From positions 1-64,000 of the IMG/VR virus record IMGVR_UViG_3300038366_000033: DNA of 64,000 bases. One strand, 5' to 3'. The notes under the pieces were generated by a model. That model had not been told where the DNA came from, did no database searches, and saw only the letters and a program-made list of their open reading frames with translations. This DNA comes from a virus. Numbering within the stretch: the stretch's first letter is position 1; each line of letters starts with the position of its first letter. Both the position numbers and the translations under genes were made by a program. Below, piece after piece: positions 22,397 to 30,774 of the stretch.

Positions 22397-22505
22397 GATA
22401 GTGGTCGGTCATGGGTTGTCGACCAAAGGTTGTTGCGATTGCATCGGTTGATTTCGGTACGCGCACCTTTGCGGTACCGGATAAAGGGTGCATGTGACCC
22501 CTATC
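22397..22505 (+). ncRNA. Candidate structured RNA
   Basis: The ends pair: GATAG-T-GGTC (22397-22406) with GACC-C-CTATC (22496-22505). Inside are GGTC/GACC (22407-22424), a small CGAT/ATCG hairpin near 22436-22446, and a strong hairpin CGGTAC/GTACCG (22455-22479). This gives a closed multi-branched fold in a 195-bp gene gap. Function unknown; the strand is assumed from the neighbouring genes. Confidence 0.45.
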
Positions 22506-22578
22506 GTGGAAGATAAGCGTAGGGGGGCACCCACATATTATCCAAAGCTTTTTGAACCTGACTACATAATATACGTAT

Positions 22579-22932
22579 ATGGATAACAGACTTGACCTCC
22601 TCTCCGAAACTGTACGGGATTCCGAATACAAAGACTTGTTTCCTGCAACTTCTCCCGAAGACGCCAGATCTGACCGTGAAAAAGTCAAGGAAGCGATATT
22701 TCAGGTACACCACATGATTTACGACGAGAACCTGAGACAACTCGCAGTCTCAAGCGATGCAGGACTGATACCTTTTGAGGACGTTCTTAACTCGTGTAAA
22801 GACATGGACGACCGTGAAAGAGCCCGGACACTGCTGGCTTCAGACATCACAGAGTTAGAGGACGGCACAGAGGTTGTCATGAGATCGGACCTACTAAACG
22901 TACTGAAATCTCAGAAGGAGGCGGTCCGGTAA
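22579..22932 (+). CDS. Protein of unknown function
   Basis: 117 aa, helical and acidic. An ATAATATACG box lies close upstream. The stop overlaps the next ATG (TAATG). No family recognised. Confidence 0.65.
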   Translation: MDNRLDLLSETVRDSEYKDLFPATSPEDARSDREKVKEAIFQVHHMIYDENLRQLAVSSDAGLIPFEDVLNSCKDMDDRERARTLLASDITELEDGTEVVMRSDLLNVLKSQKEAVR

Positions 22933-23135
22933 TGGCACTCTGTGACAGAGACCACTGCAGCGAAGGAGCCACTACACGCATACAGAGATCCGACAGAGAC
23001 AATCTGTACTTATGTGACGAACACAAGTCAAAGCTCGCCGACAAGATAAGAGACAAAGTCGTGGAAAAGTTCGATGACCTCTCGGAGGAAGAAATCAAAG
23101 ACCGGATGCTTGACGGGGGCGCAGACCTGCTGTGA
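22932..23135 (+). CDS. Small zinc-binding protein
   Basis: 67 aa. CDRDHCSEGATTRI and LCDEHKSKL together offer a C-x4-C and C-x2-H zinc site, seen in small phage zinc proteins. Overlaps its neighbours at both ends. Confidence 0.65.
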   Translation: MALCDRDHCSEGATTRIQRSDRDNLYLCDEHKSKLADKIRDKVVEKFDDLSEEEIKDRMLDGGADLL

Positions 23136-23665
23136 CTGACATCCGCGACAAGCACGACGAGATAGCCGAGGAGACAGATGTCGACCTAAAAGATTTCAAA
23201 TACTACGCGGTCGGATTTCACGTCGCGGACTCACTGATAGGCAAAGACCCCGGACAGCCGGAGTTCGTCGTGACGGAAGAAGACCACGAGTCGATGGTCG
23301 ACCGCGGCTTCAACCATCTCGAAGAACGGTACTATGACCTAGACGGAAGATACGTCTTCACTCTCGCGGAGGGCGACAACTCTCTGGAAGCTCACCTCAG
23401 ACGAAAGAGAACTTTCACTGTCGAGGCCATCGCCATGAAACCGGGAGAGCAGAGTTACCACTTTCCGCTTATGAACACGTTTGACGACGACAGAGAGAGA
23501 CCGGAGAAACCGGTGGATCCGATAGCTGATCTCAAGAACGGGGTCATTCGCCACACGACAAAGGAGGCGGTCGAGAACGCCGGTGACTTCCAAGAAGAGC
23601 TAGAGGACATCAAGCACAGATATCCGGACTTCGAGCTCGCAGAAGAGACAAGAAAACTGATGTGA
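23132..23665 (+). CDS. Protein of unknown function
   Basis: 177 aa from GTG 23132 (GTGA overlap). Acidic, mixed alpha/beta, no recognised motif. Lies directly before the Mom-like gene and might serve the same pathway. Confidence 0.6.
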   Translation: MTDIRDKHDEIAEETDVDLKDFKYYAVGFHVADSLIGKDPGQPEFVVTEEDHESMVDRGFNHLEERYYDLDGRYVFTLAEGDNSLEAHLRRKRTFTVEAIAMKPGEQSYHFPLMNTFDDDRERPEKPVDPIADLKNGVIRHTTKEAVENAGDFQEELEDIKHRYPDFELAEETRKLM

Positions 23666-23666
23666 G

Positions 23667-24152
23667 ATGGGCTTTGATCTTGACTCTCTCAAAGTCGCCG
23701 AGATATCGGGAGAGGGCGCCCGGAAGAAGGTAGATCACATCATAGAACGGAACCACTACCTGCAGTCAGTACCCTTCGTGCCTACAAAACACAGATACCT
23801 GATCACCTTCGGTCTCAAAGGCGTGGTCGGTGCCGCAGCGTGGGGCAAGCCGGTCGCACGTATGGAGGACCAAGAAGATACTGTAGAACTCCTGAGGTTC
23901 TGGACCGCCGACTCCACGCCGAAGAATACTGAGTCCAAGGCCCTAGGGTACATGATGCGAGACATGAAGGACAAGGGCTATGAGAGACTGATCGCCTACG
24001 CCTCCGAGGGAGAAAACCACGAAGGGACAATCTACAGGGCGACGAACTGGGAGATAGAGAAGAGAACAAACAGGTCGGGCACGTGGGAAAACAGATCCGG
24101 CAGAAACGACCGCGACAAGGCAGATAAGATCAAGTTCTGTAAGCAACTGTAA
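23667..24152 (+). CDS. Mom-like GNAT-fold protein, candidate DNA modification enzyme
   Basis: 161 aa. Features of the phage Mom/GNAT group: RNHYLQSVPFVP, VVGAAAWGKPV, then ELLRFWTADSTPKNTESKAL (conserved Arg-x-Trp and N-T-E-S), LIAYAS and HEGTIYRATNWE. Mom of phage Mu adds an acetamido group to adenine and shields DNA from restriction. The neighbouring DNA methyltransferase on the other strand supports a genome-protection role. Alternative: an unrelated GNAT acetyltransferase. Confidence 0.6.
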   Translation: MGFDLDSLKVAEISGEGARKKVDHIIERNHYLQSVPFVPTKHRYLITFGLKGVVGAAAWGKPVARMEDQEDTVELLRFWTADSTPKNTESKALGYMMRDMKDKGYERLIAYASEGENHEGTIYRATNWEIEKRTNRSGTWENRSGRNDRDKADKIKFCKQL

Positions 24153-24175
24153 CTCTTATCACGTTTAATATACAA

Positions 24176-25012
24176 TTAAGTTTGTTTGAGCCTATTAAGT
24201 GACTGATTGATGTACTCTTGCTGCGTTTCCATTCCGATATATTCTCTATCTCTTCTCTTAGCCGCCACTAAACAACTTCCGCTTCCAGCAAAGATGTCTA
24301 CTACTTTGTCTCCTTTGTACGAGTAGAATTTGATTACTCTTTCAGCCAACTCTACTGGGAAAGGGCAAGGATGGTCTGTTTCTTGAGGTGCTGTAGGTCT
24401 AATCTTCCAGGCATTTTTGCTTTGCTCTCCCTGATAGTCAGAAAGATCTATTTCATTCTCTTCCTTTTGCTCTTGACTTTTGTCGTGGTAGATATTCTGT
24501 TTTGAGTCGCTTTCTGCTGGTTTCTGGAAGACGAAAATATATTCTGTCACTAGACTTGGATAATAATAACCAGGGTATGGATGCTGCATCAACACTCCGG
24601 ATCTTCTATCCTTAGCAACTGGTTTTTCCCAGACTATATCCTCTTGGAACTCCCAGCCAATCTCTTCCATCCAGCTGACGAAATGAAAGGGTAATGCAAC
24701 TCTATCTCCGTTCCAGGAGACAGGAGCGATGTTAACGACATTATATCCACCGGGCTCTGTTATTCTGAATAGCTCTTCAAACCTCTCAGTCAGAAAGTCT
24801 CTGTACTCATCATAATTTATATCCTCCCTCTCCCATTTTTCGTCATTGTCTAAATTTTGCGTGTGTTCATCATAATTCACAGCATTGAGGTATGGTGGAG
24901 ATGTGAAGCACAAAGTAATCTCACTCTTGTCTATATCCCTCATCACATTAAGACAGTCACCTTTGATAATAGTCCCTTTGGATCCAAATGTTTCATAGTC
25001 GGAAAATTCCAT
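24176..25012 (-). CDS. N4/N6-type DNA methyltransferase
   Basis: 278 aa. Motif IV TSPPYLNAV at about residue 36 and motif I VVDIFAGSGS at about 235 give the beta-class order. SPPY is typical of N4-cytosine enzymes. No restriction endonuclease is adjacent, so it looks like an orphan protective or regulatory methylase. It is AT-richer than its neighbours and points the other way, signs of recent transfer. Confidence 0.85.
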   Translation of the reverse strand: MEFSDYETFGSKGTIIKGDCLNVMRDIDKSEITLCFTSPPYLNAVNYDEHTQNLDNDEKWEREDINYDEYRDFLTERFEELFRITEPGGYNVVNIAPVSWNGDRVALPFHFVSWMEEIGWEFQEDIVWEKPVAKDRRSGVLMQHPYPGYYYPSLVTEYIFVFQKPAESDSKQNIYHDKSQEQKEENEIDLSDYQGEQSKNAWKIRPTAPQETDHPCPFPVELAERVIKFYSYKGDKVVDIFAGSGSCLVAAKRRDREYIGMETQQEYINQSLNRLKQT

Positions 25013-25096
25013 ATTTGTTATTAGTACTGGATTTTGATATATCCTTCCGTCGACAAAAGTACTATAAGTGAGTATAACTTTGTGTAGTAAGGGACG

Positions 25097-25360
25097 ATGG
25101 CAGAGTACGAGGAAACCACAGATAAGATATACGAAAAAGCATACGAGCGAGTTGACGGAGACTCATTTGTTTACGCTACAGATACTTACGACGACGGACT
25201 AGAGTATACACAGACAGACTTTGACGACTTTGAGGACGACAGGTATGAGGTAAGACACACGGATCCACTTGCACCGACCGAGAGAGACGACACGGTTCTC
25301 TACACTTCTATGAACTGGGACGAGGCCGAGAGGTTTCTCGACGCACTTGTCGAAGAATGA
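25097..25360 (+). CDS. Acidic protein of unknown function
   Basis: 87 aa, exceptionally rich in Asp, Glu, Tyr and Thr. TATA-like CTATAAG near 25061. ATGA overlap with the following membrane-protein gene. Confidence 0.6.
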   Translation: MAEYEETTDKIYEKAYERVDGDSFVYATDTYDDGLEYTQTDFDDFEDDRYEVRHTDPLAPTERDDTVLYTSMNWDEAERFLDALVEE

Positions 25361-25638
25361 TCCTGTCCCAGATGATGATCGACTTCCTACTGGCACTGGG
25401 AGGTCTGATAGGTCTGGCCACGAAGCTTTACGCACTTCTTGACGAACAGACGATATGGTCAAGACGAAGCTCTGGCTTCAACACTCTCTCATACCCGTTC
25501 ACAGCACTGTTGCCGTTCGCGGCCCTTGGTCTGCCTTTCACATTCCTGACGTCATTCTGTAACTTTCTTGTCTGGGTCGGCATCTTTATCTACCGGGCAC
25601 CGGAGGACGAAGACTGGCTAGGTCGTGAAAAGACTTAA
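25357..25638 (+). CDS. Three-span small membrane protein
   Basis: 93 aa with hydrophobic segments at about 5-25, 44-62 and 62-80 and an acidic tail. Size and topology would suit a holin or a SemiSWEET/PQ-loop-like protein, but no signature settles this. Overlaps the next gene by 14 bases. Confidence 0.65.
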   Translation: MILSQMMIDFLLALGGLIGLATKLYALLDEQTIWSRRSSGFNTLSYPFTALLPFAALGLPFTFLTSFCNFLVWVGIFIYRAPEDEDWLGREKT

Positions 25639-26071
25639 AAAGGTCGCTCACTCTTTCTCCTCTATGAAGCAGGTAGATGACAACCTTCACGTCGGTACAG
25701 TAAGCGAAGCCGCCAAAGTCGAATACAACATATTGAACCTTAGCGAACAGTGTATAGAAACACACGAAGACGCCGCTTATGTACACTTTCCTATATCAGA
25801 AGACGGCAGCGACGAATCCGAGATCATAAAACAGGTAATTAGGGCAGGAAGAGCTCTTCGCAAGAGAGGAGAAACGGCAGTAGTAAGTGATACTCTTTCC
25901 CAGAAGGCAGCGGTCATAGCCGCCGCAGTCATGTCTCTTGACAACTACGATTTACTCGGATCGAACCTAGAGAAGATAAGCTATGTCAAGTCAGGCGTCG
26001 ACACGGAGAACAACCTGACAAGGGAGGTCCGACAATGTCTCCTGAGTATGGGCGAGACCCAAGATTTTTAA
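25625..26071 (+). CDS. Degenerate dual-specificity-phosphatase-like protein
   Basis: 148 aa from GTG 25625. MKQVDDNLHVGTVSEAAKV, YNILNLSEQC and YVHFPISEDGSDESE follow the DSP fold order. Where the catalytic HCxxGxxR loop should be, the sequence is VVSDTLSQKAAVI, with neither Cys nor Arg. It would therefore be catalytically dead. Fold call is from pattern only; ATG 25664 is an alternative start. Confidence 0.5.
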   Translation: MKRLKKVAHSFSSMKQVDDNLHVGTVSEAAKVEYNILNLSEQCIETHEDAAYVHFPISEDGSDESEIIKQVIRAGRALRKRGETAVVSDTLSQKAAVIAAAVMSLDNYDLLGSNLEKISYVKSGVDTENNLTREVRQCLLSMGETQDF

Positions 26072-26097
26072 AAGCTGAGATCTCTGATACTAATATT

Positions 26098-26466
26098 ATG
26101 ACTGTAAGTAGTTGTGTGCAATGTGACGATTCAGTGATGAAGTCAACAGACGAAGTACCGTTTCTTTGCAGTTCGTGTAGAGACGATCTTACCGAAGAGA
26201 TCAATAGGATTGACCGCAACTCGGACAGATACACAAAGAGAGGCAAACTCAGAAATCGTCTCAGCGATATACCGGACGAGGCAATTCCGAAAGATATGGC
26301 GTTGATGATTGAAGAGGTTGCAGACCCTGAGGTCGAGGACCGCCAGTATAAATTAGGCAACATGGAGGAGATAAAGAAGCTCGACGACAACGAGATACAC
26401 TCTCTCAATAACGACCTGTCTGAAAAAGATCGAGGCAAGATAGTTCTCAAGAAGCGATACAGGTAA
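26098..26466 (+). CDS. Zinc-ribbon protein with helical tail
   Basis: 122 aa. CVQCDDSV and CSSCRDDL form a zinc ribbon; the rest is charged helix. TTTTTAAAAG at 26065-26074 ends about 24 nt before ATG 26098, so the upstream ATG 26035 inside the previous gene is rejected. Confidence 0.65.
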   Translation: MTVSSCVQCDDSVMKSTDEVPFLCSSCRDDLTEEINRIDRNSDRYTKRGKLRNRLSDIPDEAIPKDMALMIEEVADPEVEDRQYKLGNMEEIKKLDDNEIHSLNNDLSEKDRGKIVLKKRYR

Positions 26467-26837
26467 TGGTAAAGCGAAGCTTCAAGACGCCGACCAAAGA
26501 CGACCTGTTGATGGATATGGTAAAGACCAATCGCAGGACGCCTGGCGAGACAATGACCTCTTTAGAATATACGGAACACGGCGAATACGACCGGCACCAC
26601 GCCACAAGACGATACGGTAGCTGGGAAGAAGCCAAGGCCGCTGCTGGTATCTACAAGTACGGGGACCAGTATCAGATTTCGGAACAGGAACTCTTGGCCG
26701 ACATCAAAAGGGTCGATTCGGAGGTGGACGGCAAGGTAACCGTTGACGATTACAGAGAACACGGAGAGCATCATCTTCAGACATATTACCACAGATTCGA
26801 CGGTTTCGCCGAAGCAAGAGACAGGGCGCTAGACTAG
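26466..26837 (+). CDS. Homing-endonuclease-associated-repeat protein
   Basis: 123 aa with two repeats of the type YxxHGxYxxxxxxRRYGSWEEAKAAAG (residues about 35-62) and YREHGEHHLQTYYHRFDGFAEA (about 95-118). Such repeats bind DNA and are common in haloarchaeal homing endonucleases, but no HNH or LAGLIDADG domain is attached. TAATG overlap with the previous gene. Confidence 0.65.
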   Translation: MVKRSFKTPTKDDLLMDMVKTNRRTPGETMTSLEYTEHGEYDRHHATRRYGSWEEAKAAAGIYKYGDQYQISEQELLADIKRVDSEVDGKVTVDDYREHGEHHLQTYYHRFDGFAEARDRALD

Positions 26838-26869
26838 AACACAAACCGTTTTCAATGCAGTTTATTTTA

Positions 26870-26890
26870 GTGTAGTCTTACACACTACAC
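26870..26890. promoter_or_regulatory. Inverted repeat upstream of the nrdB-like gene
   Basis: GTGTAGT and ACTACAC separated by 7 bases, in the leader of the ribonucleotide reductase operon; candidate operator. An AAGGTGAT ribosome binding site follows at 26898-26905. Confidence 0.45.
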
Positions 26891-26912
26891 ATGTAACCAA
26901 GGTGATTTTTTC

Positions 26913-27911
26913 ATGACAGAGACAAAACAAACAACACCAAATATATTCCAGGCAAGAACGAGCCTAAAACCGTACGAATACTCGGACTTCCTTGACTACA
27001 AGGATGCAATCAGAAACTCATACTGGGTACACAACGAGTTCAACTTCTCGGGAGACGTACAGGACTTCAAGGTTGATACCACAGACGTAGAGAAAAGTGT
27101 AATCAGAAAAACGATGCTCGCAATATCACAGATAGAGGTATCAGTCAAGACCTTCTGGTCTGACATTTACGAGGAGATGCCTAAGGCAGAGATTTCATCT
27201 GTCGGACAAACTTTCGCAGAGTCAGAGGTAAGGCATATGGACGCATATTCACACCTTCTCGACATCCTCGGAATAACAGAGGACTTTGAAGAGGTAACAG
27301 AAGTACCTGCCATCAAGAACAGAATAGACTATCTGAACGAGATGAAGGAGGGCGCAGACTCGGACGACCGTAAAGAGTACGTCAAGTCCATCATGCTTTT
27401 CTCGACCTTCGTAGAACATGTATCGCTATTCTCACAGTTCTTGATCATGACGAGCTTTGACAAATATGAAAAGAAGTTCAAGGGAATCTCCAATGCCGTC
27501 GAGGCCACAAGTAAAGAAGAACAGATTCACGGTCTCTTCGGTGTCGAACTTGTTAATCAGATCCGGGAAGAAAACCCTGAGATGTTTGACAAAGAGTTCG
27601 AGCAAGAGATTCAGGATCACTGCATGAAAGCGTACGAGGCAGAACAAGACATCCTTGACTGGATATTTGAAGAAGGAGAGTTAGACTTCTTGCCACGTAA
27701 ACACATCGACGAGTTCCTGAAGGACAGATTCAACCAGAGCATGGAGAATGTGGAGGTAGAACCGATTTTCGAGACAGACGACGACCTACTAGAAGAGACA
27801 AGATGGTTTGACGAGGACATTATGATGACAAAAGACAACGACTTTTTCAGTAAGAGATCGACCACGTACAACAAGAACACAAAATCCGTCACGGCTGGTG
27901 ACATGTTCTAA
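26913..27911 (+). CDS. nrdB: Ribonucleoside-diphosphate reductase, small subunit (class I)
   Basis: 332 aa, normal length. Metal ligands are visible as E75, E105-x-x-H108, E168 and E203-x-x-H206. Tyr112, four residues after H108, sits where the radical tyrosine of class I enzymes is found. It houses the radical for the large subunit encoded next door, making deoxynucleotides for virus DNA. TAATG overlap with the large-subunit gene. Confidence 0.93.
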   Translation: MTETKQTTPNIFQARTSLKPYEYSDFLDYKDAIRNSYWVHNEFNFSGDVQDFKVDTTDVEKSVIRKTMLAISQIEVSVKTFWSDIYEEMPKAEISSVGQTFAESEVRHMDAYSHLLDILGITEDFEEVTEVPAIKNRIDYLNEMKEGADSDDRKEYVKSIMLFSTFVEHVSLFSQFLIMTSFDKYEKKFKGISNAVEATSKEEQIHGLFGVELVNQIREENPEMFDKEFEQEIQDHCMKAYEAEQDILDWIFEEGELDFLPRKHIDEFLKDRFNQSMENVEVEPIFETDDDLLEETRWFDEDIMMTKDNDFFSKRSTTYNKNTKSVTAGDMF

Positions 27912-29596
27912 TGGAGAACGTACTGGCCAAGAAACGAGAAGAACACAAAGAGCCTTGGTACTGGCTAAACGATGACGCCAGAGAGTTCCTAGACAACGGC
28001 TACCTCCTAGAAGGAACCGGACCGAAGGAAAGAGTCCGCGATATCGCAGAACGGGCAGAAGAGATACTCGGCGAAGAGGGCTTCGCAGACAAGTTCTACG
28101 AGTATGTATCCAAGGGTTATTACTCCCTTGCAAGTCCGATCTGGTCCAACTTCGGTCTCGATAGAGGGTTACCTATTTCCTGTTTCGGGAGCTACATGGA
28201 AGACAACATGGAAAGTATACTTTACACCCATGCCGAAGTAGGAGAGATGACCAAACAGGGTGGTGGAACCTCAGGGTACATGGGGAACCTGAGACCTAGG
28301 GGTGCGCCAATTACTAACAACGGCAAGTCAAACGGAAGCTACTCATTCACCGAGCTATTCGATACAGCCATCAATGTCATCTCTCAGGGCGAGACAAGAA
28401 GAGGTCAGTTCGCAGGATACATCGACGTAGAACATGATGACCTTGACGAATGGCTGAACATCAAGACCGAGGGCGACCCCGTGCAGGATATTTACTACGG
28501 CGTCATCATAGGTGACGAATGGTTCGAAGAAATGGTCAACGGCGACGAGGAAAAGAGAGAAACATGGGCCGAGATCATCGAAACCAGAATCAACATCGGC
28601 GTACCTTACATCATCTTCAGAGGCAACATGAACGAGGGCAAGCCACAGGTATACAAGGATAAAGACTACGAAATCAACGCCTCGAACCTCTGTACAGAGA
28701 TCGCACTTCCGGCGACACCAGACGAGTCATTTGTTTGCTGCCTCTGTTCAATGAACGCACTGCACTACGACCAGTGGAAAGATACTGACGCAGTAGAAAC
28801 ATTGACGTACTTCCTAGACGCAGTCATGGAAGAGTTTATACAGGAAGCCGAGGGAGTCCAGTTCATGGAGAGGGCCGTCAAGTTTGCCAAGCGCCACAGA
28901 GCTATCGGCATTGGCGTACTCGGATGGCACAGCTATCTACAGTCAAAGGGCATACCTTTCGACAGTATGGAAGCCATGAACCACAACAGGGAGATCTTCT
29001 CTCATATCGAAGAAAAGTCTTACGAGGCATCAGAGGAGCTAGCCGACAAACTTGGCGAGCCAGAGATGCTAGAGGGCTACGGCAGACGTAATACGACCAC
29101 GATGTCTGTCGCACCGACAAAGTCAAGTTCGATAATTCTTGGCCAAGTATCACCAAGCATCGAGCCACTAAAGGCAAACTACTTCGTGAGAGACGGAGCT
29201 AAGTTGAAGTCCACACAGAAAAACAGATTCCTAGAAGCCATCTTACAGGACCGTGGAGAAGACAACAGAGAGACATGGGATAGTATCGCCCAGAAGGACG
29301 GAAGCGTACAACATCTCGACTGTCTGACCGACGAAGAGAAAGAAGTATTCAAGACTTTCTCAGAGATCCCTCAGATGGCGGTAATCAATCAGGCGGCTCA
29401 AAGACAGAACTACATCGACCAAGCACAGTCAGTCAACATTTCCCTAGACCCCGCAGAAGTGCCACTTGAAGACATCAACGAACTTTACATACAGGCATGG
29501 AAGAAAGGCGTAAAATCACTCTACTACCAGAACTCTGTCAACGCTGCACAGAAATTCAGCAGAGACATTCTGGACTGCAAGGCGTGTGAAGGATGA
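27911..29596 (+). CDS. nrdA: Ribonucleoside-diphosphate reductase, large subunit (class I)
   Basis: 561 aa, short because the N-terminal ATP-cone is missing. Catalytic segments present: PISCFGS (first redox Cys), ASNLCTEI (N-x-C-x-E centre), a following Cys in CCLCSMN, SVAPTKSSS, and the radical-relay tyrosines in SLYYQN. The C-terminus ends CKACEG, the usual re-reduction pair. Without the ATP-cone, overall activity control by dATP is expected to be lost. Confidence 0.93.
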   Translation: MENVLAKKREEHKEPWYWLNDDAREFLDNGYLLEGTGPKERVRDIAERAEEILGEEGFADKFYEYVSKGYYSLASPIWSNFGLDRGLPISCFGSYMEDNMESILYTHAEVGEMTKQGGGTSGYMGNLRPRGAPITNNGKSNGSYSFTELFDTAINVISQGETRRGQFAGYIDVEHDDLDEWLNIKTEGDPVQDIYYGVIIGDEWFEEMVNGDEEKRETWAEIIETRINIGVPYIIFRGNMNEGKPQVYKDKDYEINASNLCTEIALPATPDESFVCCLCSMNALHYDQWKDTDAVETLTYFLDAVMEEFIQEAEGVQFMERAVKFAKRHRAIGIGVLGWHSYLQSKGIPFDSMEAMNHNREIFSHIEEKSYEASEELADKLGEPEMLEGYGRRNTTTMSVAPTKSSSIILGQVSPSIEPLKANYFVRDGAKLKSTQKNRFLEAILQDRGEDNRETWDSIAQKDGSVQHLDCLTDEEKEVFKTFSEIPQMAVINQAAQRQNYIDQAQSVNISLDPAEVPLEDINELYIQAWKKGVKSLYYQNSVNAAQKFSRDILDCKACEG

Positions 29597-29742
29597 CAGA
29601 CGAGTGTATTGCGTGCGGTGACGGTGCAGATTCGGCAGAGGCGCTTCAGGAGATCATCGAGGAGAAGAAAGAAGAATGTCCCGAGTGTGGATCTGAAGAT
29701 TACGACGCCGAAGACGGTTGTCCAGATTGCAGTCGCGAATAG
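29593..29742 (+). CDS. Small triple-CxxC protein, possible reductase tail/redox partner
   Basis: 49 aa with CIACG, CPECG and CPDCS. It begins in an ATGA overlap with nrdA, whose own end (CKACEG) looks like the beginning of such a module. It could be a detached C-terminal zinc/redox domain of the reductase or a thiol donor. Inference from context. Confidence 0.6.
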   Translation: MTDECIACGDGADSAEALQEIIEEKKEECPECGSEDYDAEDGCPDCSRE

Positions 29743-29826
29743 CCCTACTATTTTCCCACTGTACCGGGTGATTTTCCCGGTTATTCTTCCCCTATTTAAC
29801 TGAGTTTTACCTGCCCGAAAACCATT

Positions 29827-29910
29827 ATGATTGAGAAAAAACACATCATATTACATGTTGATATCGATACACAAATTCTTCTGTCGCCAAGTGAGAAAGC
29901 TAAAATGTAA
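29827..29910 (+). CDS. 27-residue putative peptide
   Basis: MIEKKHIILHVDIDTQILLS and a short end. A TATTTAAC box at 29793-29800 ends 27 nt before the ATG, matching the leaderless pattern. Otherwise unsupported. Confidence 0.3.
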   Translation: MIEKKHIILHVDIDTQILLSPSEKAKM

Positions 29911-29925
29911 CTGCCACGACCACAG

Positions 29926-30774
29926 ATGAGTGAGGATGACGCCGGAACTGAGAGAATAAGGCGTTACCTCGACGGAGAAGATAAACGACACTACGAGAGG
30001 GACGACACCGACGTTTACTCCGTCACGACGATTCTCGACGAAGAAAATGACGGGGAGCCATATTACATCCAGCAGTGGAAGAAAAACAACGACGGCAAGG
30101 GCGACAACGCATACTGGAAAGACATACTCGAATACAAGAAAAACCGCGGCACGATGGCACACTATGCTGCACTATCTCAACTGGAAGAACACCACCCTCA
30201 CGCAGAAGAGCTCTGGAGCGGCGATGAAAAGTCTTCACTTGACGCTATCATGGACAGAACGGGAGACAAAGACTTTCTGTACTCTGTTCTCAAAGACCGT
30301 GGAATGATAGAATCACGTGACGCCTACGAACCGATAAAAGACGAGATAGAGCTTACCGACATTTTCTACAACGACATGGACTATTTCAAGGACGCCTTCG
30401 CAGAAACTATGATAGATAAAGGTGTCACGCCAGAGGACGTAGAATCCGTAGAACACATGTTTGCGCTACCGGAGGGTCAGAACCACTCAGGTTACGGAGG
30501 CCAGGCCGACATGATCTATGAGGATCCTTACAACGGTGACCACGTAGTAGTAGATCTCAAGACGTCAAAGAACGTATATGACAAACACAAGAAACAGGCG
30601 GCAGCATACGCAGAGGCAGCCAAACAGTCACCAGACATGAACGGCGACTACATTGATAGAGCGGAAATATGGCGATTCTTTCCTGACGAAGAAGAAAAGG
30701 AGATATATGAAATCGATGACCACAGAGAGTACTGGGACGACTTTGCCCAGCTCACTGATGAAGCTTACGACTAA
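29926..30774 (+). CDS. RecB/Cas4-like PD-(D/E)XK nuclease
   Basis: 282 aa. YSVTTILD, the RGTMAHYAAL helix, GYGGQADMIYED (catalytic Asp) and VVVDLKTSK (D-x-K), then the KHKKQAAAYAEA helix, are the ordered RecB-family motifs. It lacks the Cas4 cysteine cluster. It likely acts as a viral 5' exonuclease in recombination or replication, near radA. Confidence 0.8.
   Translation: MSEDDAGTERIRRYLDGEDKRHYERDDTDVYSVTTILDEENDGEPYYIQQWKKNNDGKGDNAYWKDILEYKKNRGTMAHYAALSQLEEHHPHAEELWSGDEKSSLDAIMDRTGDKDFLYSVLKDRGMIESRDAYEPIKDEIELTDIFYNDMDYFKDAFAETMIDKGVTPEDVESVEHMFALPEGQNHSGYGGQADMIYEDPYNGDHVVVDLKTSKNVYDKHKKQAAAYAEAAKQSPDMNGDYIDRAEIWRFFPDEEEKEIYEIDDHREYWDDFAQLTDEAYD

Noticed and set aside
22397-22505. tRNA
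   Set aside because: The closed multi-branched shape is reminiscent, but no T-loop GTTCRA, CCA-type end or anticodon arm of normal size can be placed.
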